Assembly (NCBI GenBank): GCA_015499995.1
Contig: JADNRV010000628.1
Span: 1-21,123, forward strand
Length of the DNA: 21,123 bases
Direction: 5' to 3'
Source of the DNA: Flammula alnicola
Taxonomy: Eukaryota > Basidiomycota > Agaricomycetes > Agaricales > Strophariaceae
Position 1 is the first letter of the stretch, and each line of letters opens with the position of its first letter. The notes under the pieces are model-generated. The model was not told where the DNA came from and made no database searches. It saw only the letters and a program-made list of their open reading frames with translations. The translations under genes were made by a program, and so were the position numbers. Positions 9,830-19,185 of the stretch are shown piece after piece.

Positions 9830-11554
9830 ATGAGCTCCAATCCCGCGCTCCCGATTTCCGATAACGCTGTTCCTGTATGGCCCAGGAGAGCCTCCAAGGT
9901 GCGTTTGGTTCATCGAGTCGCGGGATGCGCTTCTGATCTCACGAGGATGTATGGGATTGTTGTTTGATGGCAGGCTTGCGCGAGCTGCAGGTAAGTAAAT
10001 TATAATGTCGGGGCAAGGCTTCGGCGTGTAACTGCATCGGACCTGACGGCATTGATCTCGAAAGGCGCGATAAGATTCGGTGTGACGGATCAAGGTCTGC
10101 TTCTCATGCGATGCGGTGTGAATTGCCGCCCAACAGCAGCTGATTCTGGTCAATCTCACAGACCATGTAGCGGATGTAAGAAGAAGGGATACGCGGCCGA
10201 TCAATGCACAGACGGGTGCGAGCAGTGTCGAGGCGCCCGCCTCCGATGCGAAGATGGCAGACCGTGTCGGCGATGCGTGGATATGGGCATCGAGTGCTCG
10301 GACAGCACAACCTTATCGGTACAGCGCCCTTTCACGCCGCCGCCGCCTGGGACACAACAGCAAAAATCCGCCGCCACGGGAAAATCGGCGACAACCCGCG
10401 GAAGCGATCGAGCCAAACTCGCGTGCTCGAACTGTCGAAGAGATAACAAAAAGGTGCGCGCTTGTTTCTTTCTGTCCGAGAGCATGCGGCTCATTCAAGC
10501 CCTTTCTTTTGCTTTCCTTTGGCTTGCTTTGTTCGTTACCTGAATGGCGGTCACGGCAGTGCGAGGACCAGCGCCCATGTTCGAGGTGTATAGCGCGGTC
10601 GGAAGAATGCATACATCTACTGCGTGGTCCGAAACTCGTCAAGCTTCGATGTGAAGGGTGTAGGCTGGATAACAAACGATGCGAGGAAAAGAGGCCGTGT
10701 CAGTACTGCATTGAAGGTCATAAGGAGTGTATTACAGCCCCTCGCAAAGGAAGAGGGCATGGTACCAGGGTGAAAGCCGTAAGTATCTTCTATTTTTATC
10801 TCCTTTGTGGTTCGTGACTAATGAATAGGACGATATGATATAGGCGTGCATGTCGTGCAGGTATCTATGGTTCTATGTCTGATCATCGGTTTTATTGTTT
10901 GTTAAAGGCTTCCTTTCAGACGCGACAAAATTCGATGCAATGGTGACAGGTGAATCGATTTGTCCGGGCATCGAGGCTTTCATCTCATATTCATTTCACA
11001 GACCATGTGCTTCATGTGTCAAGAAAGGCTGTGAATGTATCGAACGGGCATGCCAAACGTGTTCTCGAGATGGAAGAGCTACTGAATGTACTCATCGCGG
11101 ACGACCGGATGCTGGGCTATCTGACAGTGGAGGTAATTACTTTCACGTCGTTGTATGCTTATTACAGCGAGATTAACATATCCCACTTCTTTTACCGATA
11201 GATACAATGGTCAAAGGTAATGATTATAGGCCATCCGGACTTTTTCAAACTCTACGCACGTCTACGCTCGTAATTAATGGTCAAGAGCTCCCCCAGTGGG
11301 CATCTCACGTTCCTGGACCCCATTCGCATCCTCTGTATCCCATGCATCCTACAATGATGCCCCAGCCTCAATATTACTTCCCTCCTCAGCAAACTGGACA
11401 TTCCATGCAGCCAGCTTTTCCAATGGTAGCTCACCCAGCAGTCATCCCCGGCCCTGGCTCGCAGACAAACTATTACTATAATGATTTTTCGCGTTCTGGT
11501 ACCTTTATGCATACCATGGCATCGAGCAGCCGTACCATTCCTCGCGATAATTGA
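9830..11554 (+). CDS. Tandem multi-Zn2Cys6 protein (five binuclear zinc clusters plus a half cluster)
   Basis: A putative nuclear DNA-binding regulator. Nine exons: 9830-9898, 9974-9990, 10065-10094, 10162-10453, 10560-10778, 10844-10860, 10920-10949, 11002-11132, 11202-11554, totalling 385 residues. Cysteines: cluster 1 at 25, 28, 35, 41, 44, 54; cluster 2 at 58, 61, 68, 74, 77, 84; cluster 3 at 127, 130, 137, 143, 146, 153; cluster 4 at 167, 170, 177, 183, 186, 193; cluster 5 at 211, 214, 221, 227, 230, 237; then a half cluster at 242, 245, 254. Clusters 2-5 fit C-x2-C-x6-C-x5-C-x2-C-x6-C exactly. Ordinary fungal Zn2Cys6 factors carry one cluster, and no fungal-TF middle domain is seen here. 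The C-terminal third is rich in Pro, Gln, Met and Tyr and looks disordered. Start 9830 (MSSNPALPISDN) is the best guess. The last exon may hold one more small intron near 11217-11285. Confidence 0.82.
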
Positions 11555-11933
11555 GGTACTTTTAAGGTCAATTTAGTGTATGGATACTGTACCACTAGTT
11601 TAGTCATTCTGTCGTTCCATCCTGTTTCTAGCAACACATCATGTCTGTAGATTTATAGCACATTTTGTTTTCAGTTTAAAGTTGATCTAATCAATCACGA
11701 TCGAACTTTGTTTAGCCAACGCGTTATTTGTCTAAAGCCTTGTCGGAGTTTGTACATTAATTATTGTCGTTGACAACGGTGATCGCGCGTTGTGAGTGTT
11801 CCACGACAGTCTCATCGAGAGACTGCCGCCTCCTCCCCAACCCCAACGACCTCCAGTTTCGTCTCTCATTTTCTTTCACTTTTCTGATATTTAATAGCGC
11901 ACATTCCTTACATTTTGTATATTTTTTTCTCTC
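11555..11933. other. Intergenic: 3' region of multi-Zn2Cys6 gene and promoter of triple-finger gene
   Basis: No gene is supported. It is AT-rich (many TTTAGT/TTTGTT runs), as expected for 3' untranslated and promoter sequence. A 13-base near-palindrome around 11810-11824 (GTCTCATCGAGAGAC) is visible in the leader region of the next gene. A CT-rich stretch precedes the proposed start codon. Confidence 0.3.
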
Positions 11934-13959
11934 ATGATGGACACCCCATTGTCCTCGGACGATCAGTGAATTTCCATCATTTGGCCCACCGCCCGGACAA
12001 TTACTCAACCAGTTTCCATTGTTCACAGCAGCGTGCCACTAGTTCGTAAAGTCACCTACGCAGATAAGAAAAAGGTTCGTTGATCGCGTTCTTGGGTCTT
12101 ATTTGTACACTTCTAAACGTGCTGCAGCGTAAACGGGCCAGTTCCAACCCAAAAGCGGAGTGCGTCTCTTTCTCTTATAAACCTCCAATACTCCAACCGA
12201 CCCCATATATATTTTAGCTCCGATTCCGACTCCAGCTCCATGTCCAAATCTACCCCCTCACCTATGAAGAATAATACTAACAGCCCGAAGAAGACAGGGG
12301 CGAAGGTGCGCGACAGTATATTCTTAGAACGCGTCGAAAGTTTTCCTGACAAATTCTGGTAGACTCCTGCGAGCAGGGGTCCAAAGAAAGTTGACGTCAA
12401 GTACGTCACCAATCGTGTTGGCCATCGTATATCATCACTAACCGTACTATCTAGTTTGCCGGGACCGTCTCCAGTCAAACGTTCTCGACGCGACTCTGAT
12501 GAGTCCATCAAGGCACCTAAAAGCAGGAAGAGCCATGTTCGCGCCGCCTCTTCGGTCAGCTCGCTTAAGCAGGTTGCTCAGCAAGTTGCGGACTCACCCT
12601 CTGGCCTCAAGAAGTCTGAGTCGGCCTCCAAGATACCCGACTCTGTGTCTAAAGCGCCTGAATCCGTTTCTGGCACTGTTCGAAAGTCAAAGCCCAAGTC
12701 CAAGGCGTTCGTCTCTATCCTTCTCTCTTTCCCTGTTTATCTCATGTCCAATCTAGCAAATCCGTCGCTGACGAAGAAGACTTTGACGATAGTGTATCTA
12801 TCGCCGACTCTTCTATCAGCACCACCAGGATCCGCCGCAATGAGGGCGAGCGCATCGAATATTACAAGAACCAGCCCGAGTGCGGCAAATTGGAACCTCA
12901 CTCCGCTCATTGTGTCAAGTGCAAAAAGACGGTAAATCTAGGTCGCAAACAGACCTATGCCGTTCGTCCATGGGAGCTCCATAGGATCCGTTGTGACCAG
13001 AAGGCGGGCCATGGTGTTCCGTAAGTTTTCCCATACAGTATTCGTTTATGTGGCCTTATTCGTCTATTGTGCGGCCAGGTCGACCCCTGTCCCTGCTGAA
13101 GAATCTCCTACTGCTGAAATGCCCGAGTCACCTTCTGTGGTGGCGTCTTCCTCGAAGCCTACCCCTGCTCGTCGCCCAACCGAAACCGAAAGGAAGGAAT
13201 TCTTGGAGGCAGATAAACAAATCAAGCGGCTTGAGAAGAATCGTTGCCTGTGTACCAAATGCGATAAATGGATCGCCCTCTCTGAAACGAATGCGTACGC
13301 AACTGGAAACTGGATGAAGCACAAGGTCCAGTGCTCCGATGCCGTGTATGTGCCCATGGCTTCTCGCCTATTTATTACGAAAATTCACAACAGCACCCAG
13401 GCCAAGCAATCGTGTTGCTGCTGCTAAGCGAAAGCTATTGTTGGTCAATGATAGCCAGGCTAAGTCTTTCACTGCTCGCAAGGTTGAATGCAAAAATTGT
13501 GGTGCTTCTGTGAACCTTCAAGGAGAAGGTGACTTCAATCTTACCATCTGGGATGCACATAAGGTTCAATGCATCAAGTGAGCTTCGTTTCCTTGTCTCT
13601 CTTTGCATGTGAAATTTCTTATCGTCGTTCAATGTAGATCCATTCCAATTTCCAGGAGTGACAGCATTAACTCCATTCCCTTCCCTTCCCACTTCTCTCG
13701 GCCCCCTCCTTCGTCGGCTTCGACTACCGACACTCTTGTCGTCGATGTCGCTACTGCGCGTTCGTCCCAGGGTTTGAAGCGTTCCCGCGAAGAATCGGAT
13801 GTCATTCCCGCAGAAGATGCGCGACCTGTTGCTCGCCCAAGGACGGAAGGATATCTACCGCCGAAGATGGAACCTCCTAACACCCTGATGGGCTGGTTCA
13901 TGCTTCCATTCCATTCTTTCGTCCGTGGCTTCAAGGAGAGTTTGAAGGACAGGTCTTAA
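11934..13959 (+). CDS. Uncharacterised nuclear-type protein with three C-x2-C-x16-W-x2-H-x3-C fingers
   Basis: I do not recognise a named family. Ten exons: 11934-11965, 12029-12074, 12128-12159, 12218-12305, 12363-12400, 12455-12706, 12757-13020, 13079-13345, 13401-13577, 13638-13959, totalling 505 residues. The N-terminal 200 residues are Ser/Lys-rich and disordered, with basic patches (ADKKKRKR, PVKRSRRD) that look like nuclear signals, then an acidic patch (ADEEDFDD). Three CCHC-like fingers follow. Finger 1 has C215, C218, W235, H238, C242. Finger 2 has C309, C312, W329, H332, C336. Finger 3 has C370, C373, W390, H393, C397. Spacing is identical in all three. The linkers are Pro/Ser-rich, and finger 2 is preceded by a charged stretch (about 282-306) likely to be helical. 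The first exon and the exact acceptor at 12028 or 12031 are the least certain parts. The next gene downstream carries a fourth copy of the finger. Confidence 0.75.
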
Positions 13960-14914
13960 ACCAAGACGCTCAGGACTCTTCCCACATGTTTGTTTTTGTA
14001 ACATCTCCTGTCGATCCTTTTTCTCTTGTTTTTTTCTTCTTTGCTCTAATTTTAATTCATGCCATTGCTTGACTTGTTATTGAAGTTTGGCCTGATTCTG
14101 CCTGACGAAACAACTGTTTAATCGTTAATGTTCAACTTACTTTCCAAAGTTAGGATCTTCTTTTGGATTTGGTCTGGAGCTTGAATCCAGGGTCGACAGC
14201 GACTGTATCTTGAGACCGCCCATGAAGACCCCACAGGCCTAGGATTCGGCTCAAACGAAGTGCGGCGGTGAAAAGCGGTGAATGCGGAGTACGGTCGAAG
14301 TTTTGGAACCCGTAGAACGGACGTTGCCGTGAGCTCCCCTCCATGAATTAGACTTTCCGTGATGCCCACCCTGCATCATTAATCATTGCTCTGCCCACAT
14401 ACACGCCCTAACGAATCAGCACGACCCAGTGGGCGCGATTTTCATCGAGGCTTTCTTCCTACGCAAGATTCGCCATCCCCTGTCCGCATGTGCGTTCCCT
14501 TCTATTCCCTTATTTCCGTTGCCGTGCGTGTTAACACCACCTTGTTAATCCAGGCCTTCCAGGCTAGCTTGGATTCAGTTGGCCAGAAATTCCGAGAAAG
14601 TGAAGTCTTTTTCATTTTCTGCTTTCTCGACGAATGTTTTCCTGTTAGTTTGCTTACGAGACCTTCCTTCTAGTAGGATGTTGATTCGGATCTTTCCCCT
14701 TATGCTGCCGAGCACTTGTAAGCGAGTCATCTTGCTACATTCCTGACCGCAGTAAAAGCTGAAAGAGTCTCCGCGCGGCCCCGATTGCGTTTTGCCCCCC
14801 TCGGCAAGTGGCAGTGAATGCACAGACGAATATGGACTTGCACATGACACGCCCCAGACTTCTTCCTCTCAGTAAGATAACTCCCTACCTCTGCTTTCAT
14901 CTGAAGCTTACAGT
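13960..14914. other. Long intergenic stretch between the two finger genes
   Basis: About 950 bp with no supported gene. Short open frames on both strands (14386-14673 plus, 14118-14369 and 14575-14850 minus) show no family motif and no consistent splice partners. The left 150 bases are T-rich 3' untranslated sequence of the triple-finger gene. GCGGTGAA occurs twice within 16 bases (near 14263-14282). The right end is CT-rich and runs into the start at 14915. Confidence 0.35.
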
Positions 14915-15722
14915 ATGTCCAGTTTGTCCAGCACAGACTTCAAGATGGAATTGATCAAGACCCCTGCGGAGAGGGAACGAGAAAAATCGCTTTTGGACGA
15001 TCCATACGCTCGCGTCATTAATCCCTCGTTTGTTCAGTGCAGGCAGTGCCTTAAAAAGATCAAGCTTTCGTCGAAGAGCGCATATGATACTTTTCATTGG
15101 CGCAACCACCGTGCACGATGCATCAGGGCAATGAAGAAGAAACTGAAAACGGCAGCAACTCCTATGGTAAGCTATCCCCCATATGCCTTTACAATTAATT
15201 GGTTTAGTAAAGTGTTACCTATGTCAGGCCCCGCGACGCAGAGTACTTGCTACTGCTTCCCCTAAGAACACAGCTTCCCCGCGACCTCTGTATGAGACCA
15301 AACGCCCAATCACGCCTCCCCTCGTTTCAGACAGTGACGAAGACCAGCGCTCTGAACGGTCTGCAGAAACGCAATCGCCGACGACGTCAGCAAGTCCGTT
15401 GTTCCCCGACCCCTCCGCATTGACGCCACACATTGGCTATTCAGACCCCTCCAACATTGACGAATACCTGCTCCGGTCTCATCCAGAGTGTGTGCAGTCT
15501 GCACGACCCATCCATGTTGGCGATCATGGGCGGAATTGGAGCTGGTCGCAGCTGAAGCAGCCCCACTTCGCTGCCGCCCCAGTGCGCTATGCCGATGGCG
15601 ATAATGACGACGGCGAAGACGAAGACGAGTCCATGTCAGTGTCACAGGATCATATCGCTGATGCGGACAAGCGGAGGCAAGAAGCTGCCCTCACACTTTC
15701 AATGCTTTCCCGCTCTCGTTGA
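14915..15722 (+). CDS. Uncharacterised protein with one C-x2-C-x16-W-x2-H-x3-C finger
   Basis: Two exons, 14915-15166 and 15228-15722, give 248 residues. The N-terminal third has a charged segment (TPAEREREKSLLDDPYARV) followed by one finger: C42, C45, W62, H65, C69, with V/I-x-L after the first pair (CLKKIKL). Spacing matches the three fingers of the neighbour at 11934-13959 exactly. The rest is disordered and Ser/Pro-rich, with an acidic run near residues 215-225 (DGDNDDGEDEDES) that could act in activation or chromatin contact. It ends in a short helix-like KRRQEAALTLSMLSRSR. The intron is canonical. Same strand and shared domain suggest the two genes are duplicates that diverged in finger number. 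Function unknown; nuclear location and nucleic-acid binding are inferred. Confidence 0.8.
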
Positions 15723-16324
15723 TTAAAACCGGCTCCCCTCTGCATGCTCTCACGTTTTCCTTCTCCACCACCACAAAGGCGCTTTCTCATTTCTTGTACA
15801 TCTCTATCGCTCTCACCTCGCTATCACAGCTGTAGAATATCTGCACGCATAGGTCCAACTGCATACTTCCCTGTTGTAACATCAGTCTCATCGACATGCA
15901 TCTCTACCATCAGTGCATCTTTATCTTCTATCACATATATCGACTTCAAGATACGCACATCCTGTACCATAGCCAATGCTCATCGACTTCACAACGTTCT
16001 CTATATATTTCATGCTATGCCCATCTAATATTTATAGAACCGCAATCTACCCATATGTGAGTTGTACTCGATTGTCGAATTACAACCTGACAACTGCAGT
16101 CTGAATCTGGAAGACCTATTTTGCCTCTATCATATACCCTGATACACTTCAGGGATCAGGTTCGGCCGTAAGGCAATCTAACCAGCCGCCCTCGGACGAC
16201 GGTCGTCGTCGTCCGGTGAAGGTGGATTGACAATCCCACTTCTCAGCATTTCGATGGTCACAGGATCTTCTTTTGCTCGAGTACCGCTGGGAAGGCAGAA
16301 GCCGAAGATAAGAATTTGGGACGA
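15723..16324. other. Convergent 3' region between single-finger gene and sirtuin gene
   Basis: No gene is supported; the 94-codon frame at 15744-16028 is low-complexity 3' sequence. Two small inverted repeats are visible: CCTGA(tacact)TCAGG near 16139-16155, and CGGACGAC/GTCGTCCG at 16193-16200 and 16208-16215 with a 7-base spacer. They may help end transcription of the two converging genes, but this is a guess. Confidence 0.3.
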
Positions 16325-17844
16325 TCAGCCGGGTAGAAGAACTGACATTACATCTCTGGCCACGTCTCTCATGACCAGCCCGCTGGGAACGTCGAGCTTC
16401 TCTACACCTGGAATGCCATCGGCACGAGTGGGCCCGATGTTCAACAGCATTACAGGTTTCTTCAGTTCAAGGGCATGTCTGAGCAACCTGAGTCGAGTCG
16501 TCAATGTTCGATGGCATGACTAAAGAGTGACACTAAAATTAATCTACCTGAAAGCCGAGTATGTCGCAAGAGTCGTGCCCATTAGGAGCAACCTTTCACA
16601 CTGCTCGACATCTTGATAACTTGAAATCAGACGTGAGCATGATAAAAATGCAAGAGTGGTTACAGGACGGCTTACGACCGCAGTTTCACTTCTTTTGGTA
16701 TGGATTCTCCAAAGAAGATGACTTCGGGCTTGTGCTAGAGGTGGTTAGCATCCCGAACAAGCCGCGGAGAAATTCATTCTTACTATTGAGTTTCTGTGGT
16801 CCTCCAGCAAGCAGTCGGGGCATTCTGGAACCACGAAATCGTTGTATGAAATTCCAAGCTGCTCGACAGCAACCTGCAAGTGTGATAATATATATTAACG
16901 GCGTGCTTGAGGGAAATTAATATCGGCCTACATCGCCATCCGGGTTTGTTCTTGGCTGGGTTCCCGTGCGTTCGAGTTCTTCGGCATACTGATGCCATTT
17001 AGGATTTGTTGCAGAGAGCCATTCTTGGAAAGTATCGCGATCGACAGAGTGACCCCTATTGCAGTGCACACGCTTCCGGCAGCGTCAGCCACTTTGGACC
17101 CACGTGAAGAGCGAAAGGTCGTACATGAAGGGTGCCATGAAGTTCTAAGATGCTGTCTCGGATACGAGAAGAATTCCAACCTAATGCCGCTGTATTTCGA
17201 AGGGCTTTGTGATGAAGGCCATCGACGTTCTTCAAGAAAGGCAATTAATGGCTGAAAATTAATTATTCTGCCTTGAAATTCACCTGCGTTATGATACGAG
17301 AGAGATGGGAGGTGTATTGCAACGCTGCAAGGGCAAAATGCGTAGTGTTCGGTTGGGCATCGCGAACCGGTGGATAGCCTAGATAGGAGCGAAGCCTGAT
17401 AGATATCTGTTCGACCGCCTCTTATTTTGAAAATAAATGGAGATAGAATCACCAATATCTTTGTCTAGGAGGCAGGTATGAGTTCCGACAGCACAGTGGA
17501 ACGAAGTTCGGATCCCTAGTTCACCTAAATGCATGACCCTTCTCAGTAGAATCTATGAGTTCATGATAAAAGATAGGTCTTTATATTAAAATATCAGTAT
17601 ATGAAGGAACAGAACGCGAAAAATGTTGGAGTCACTTGTAGTTTGGGTTCATGTACCTCCCATCCTCGCCGCGATATGCCCGGATGCCTGAATCAACACT
17701 GACTCCTGCGCCAGTCAGAATAGCAACATTTCCGGATCCTATGAACTCCGTCAGGCGTTCTATTGCCTCTGAAATTGATTTTACGGAGAGAGAGGGCTCT
17801 GCGTTGAGGATGGCCTGTGGAATGCCGGGGACAGAAACTCGCAT
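16325..17844 (-). CDS. Sirtuin (Sir2 family NAD+-dependent deacylase), SIRT4-like
   Basis: Removes acyl groups from lysines using NAD+, releasing nicotinamide. Nine exons on the minus strand: 17636-17844, 17525-17578, 17284-17395, 17125-17229, 16932-17072, 16784-16873, 16676-16734, 16548-16619, 16325-16487, totalling 334 residues. NAD-site motifs are visible: AILTGAGVSVDSGIRAYRG (about 41-59), TQNVDGLHHKA, the catalytic His in ELHGTLH, MGTTLATYSAF, and LLNIGPTRADG near the C-terminus. The zinc module is unusual: the first pair reads HCNRGHSV (Cys then His or Gly-His instead of C-x2-C), while the second is ECPDC. Exon 3 begins directly with LRSYLGYPPVR, so a few residues often present before it in relatives (RYW-like) are missing or mis-spliced. 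Start 17844 (MRVSVPGIPQ) was chosen over the longer in-frame ATG at 17913, which would nearly touch the Pex7 start. It is divergent with Pex7. Confidence 0.9.
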
Positions 17845-17923
17845 GTGACTGTAGGATGCAAAAGCCGGGTTATTGCGTCCGCTCTCTTCGTTCCAGTTAT
17901 CCCAAACCATCACGCGTATTCCG
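17845..17923. promoter_or_regulatory. 79-bp divergent promoter region between sirtuin and Pex7
   Basis: Only 79 bases separate the proposed start codons of the two divergent genes, so their promoters and leaders must overlap, or the promoters lie partly within coding sequence. No TATA box is evident. The gap depends on both start choices, which are supported by homology-like N-termini (MRVSVPGIP and [20 protein letters not shown]). Confidence 0.6.
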
Positions 17924-19185
17924 ATGAATCTCCCCCCGCAACAGCCAGGGACTCTGCAAACGCCAGGTTTTGCTCATTACGCGGTGGCTTGGTCGCCCTT
18001 CCACACGACCCGACTCGCCCTTGCTTCCGCGGCCAACTTTGGCCTTGTCGGTAACGGTCGACTGCATCTTGTTAGTGTCAATTCAAGCCCTGCTGGTCCA
18101 CCACGATTGGGCCTCGATAAACAGTGCGGCAGTAACTTGATTCTCTCGCATTTCTAACTGAACGTTCAAGGCGTCAGATATGAAACCCAGGATGGGCTGT
18201 ACGACGTTGCTTGGTCGGAAATTCACGAGAATCAGCTTGTAACCGCCTCAGGCGATGGTTCAATACGGCTATGGGATGTCATGCTGAATGTATACACGGC
18301 TATGTCTTTCTTACGACATCTTGTATTGATATTTTCTTTGTAGGATCTCCCAATCCGGGCATGGCAGGAACATACGCGCGAAGTATTCTCTGTGGATTGG
18401 TCGAACGTGAAGAAGGACACATTTGCATCATCATCTTGGGATGGGACCGTGAAAATAGTGCGAGATATATTCCTTTGCGCGTTCTGCTGCCACTGACACA
18501 CCAGGTACAGTGGTCGCCTGACAGGCCACGGTCTATCATGACCCTACAAGCGCATCATTCCTGCGTCTACCAAGCAATGTTCTCTCCCCATCAACAAGAT
18601 ATTATCGCAAGCTGCTCAACAGATGGCACCCTCAAAATATTTGACCTTCGCACCCCATCCTACCTCAATACTGGCCCCAACACGAACACGTTCACGAATC
18701 CCATTTCGGCTGCCGTTTTGACCGTACCTGCTTCTGGCACAGAAATTCTATCCATAGACTGGAATAAATATCGTCCTATGGTTCTGGCAAGTGCTGGTGT
18801 CGATAAACATGTCAAAGTCTGGGACTGTCGCATGATCAAGCCCGGAGACGTTGCTCAGGTTGGAGGAATATGTGAAACTCAGCTGTTAGGACACGAATAT
18901 GCGGTCCGCAAAGTCCAGTGGAGTCCCCACCGTGCAGATATCTTGGCCACTGCAAGTTACGACATGACGTGCAGAGTGTAAGTCCACAAATACTACGGCA
19001 GCTCCTAACGCGCTAATTTTTTTTTTCTTAGATGGACGACCACCCCGGCCCCGGGTAGGCCCCAGTTGCTACATATCCATGACCCTCATACAGAATTCGT
19101 TGTTGGTGTTGGCTGGTCTCTGTACGATGAAGGCGTATTAGCGAGCTGTGGGTGGGATGGCAGACTAAATGTTTTTCGTCCATAG
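17924..19185 (+). CDS. PEX7: Peroxin-7, PTS2 import receptor (WD40 protein)
   Basis: Cytosolic receptor that binds the N-terminal PTS2 signal of peroxisomal matrix enzymes (for example 3-ketoacyl-CoA thiolase) and delivers them with a Pex20-type co-receptor. Five exons: 17924-18123, 18178-18289, 18344-18457, 18511-18977, 19032-19185, totalling 348 residues. WD40 blades are readable in order: the N-terminal blade ([11 protein letters not shown]), [20 protein letters not shown] with GSIRLWDV, then [20 protein letters not shown] with [10 protein letters not shown]. Next come [13 protein letters not shown] with GTLKIFDLR, and [20 protein letters not shown] with HVKVWDCR. The last two are [20 protein letters not shown] with YDMTCRVW, and [20 protein letters not shown] with [10 protein letters not shown]. 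These signatures match Pex7 rather than generic WD40 proteins. Full length for the family. It is divergent from the sirtuin gene. Confidence 0.95.

Noticed and set aside
10201..10675. Minus-strand frames rich in Arg and Cys across the Zn2Cys6 gene
   Set aside because: They are shadows of the regular Cys/Arg codon pattern on the plus strand.
15744..16028. 94-codon frame after the single-finger gene
   Set aside because: Ser/Ile/Thr-rich low-complexity 3' sequence with no motif.
16139..16155. Small inverted repeat CCTGA/TCAGG
   Set aside because: A five-base stem is expected by chance in a window of this size.
16928..17455. 175-codon open frame on the minus strand
   Set aside because: It runs through several introns and exons of the sirtuin gene in mostly the wrong frame; the spliced model explains all sirtuin motifs instead.
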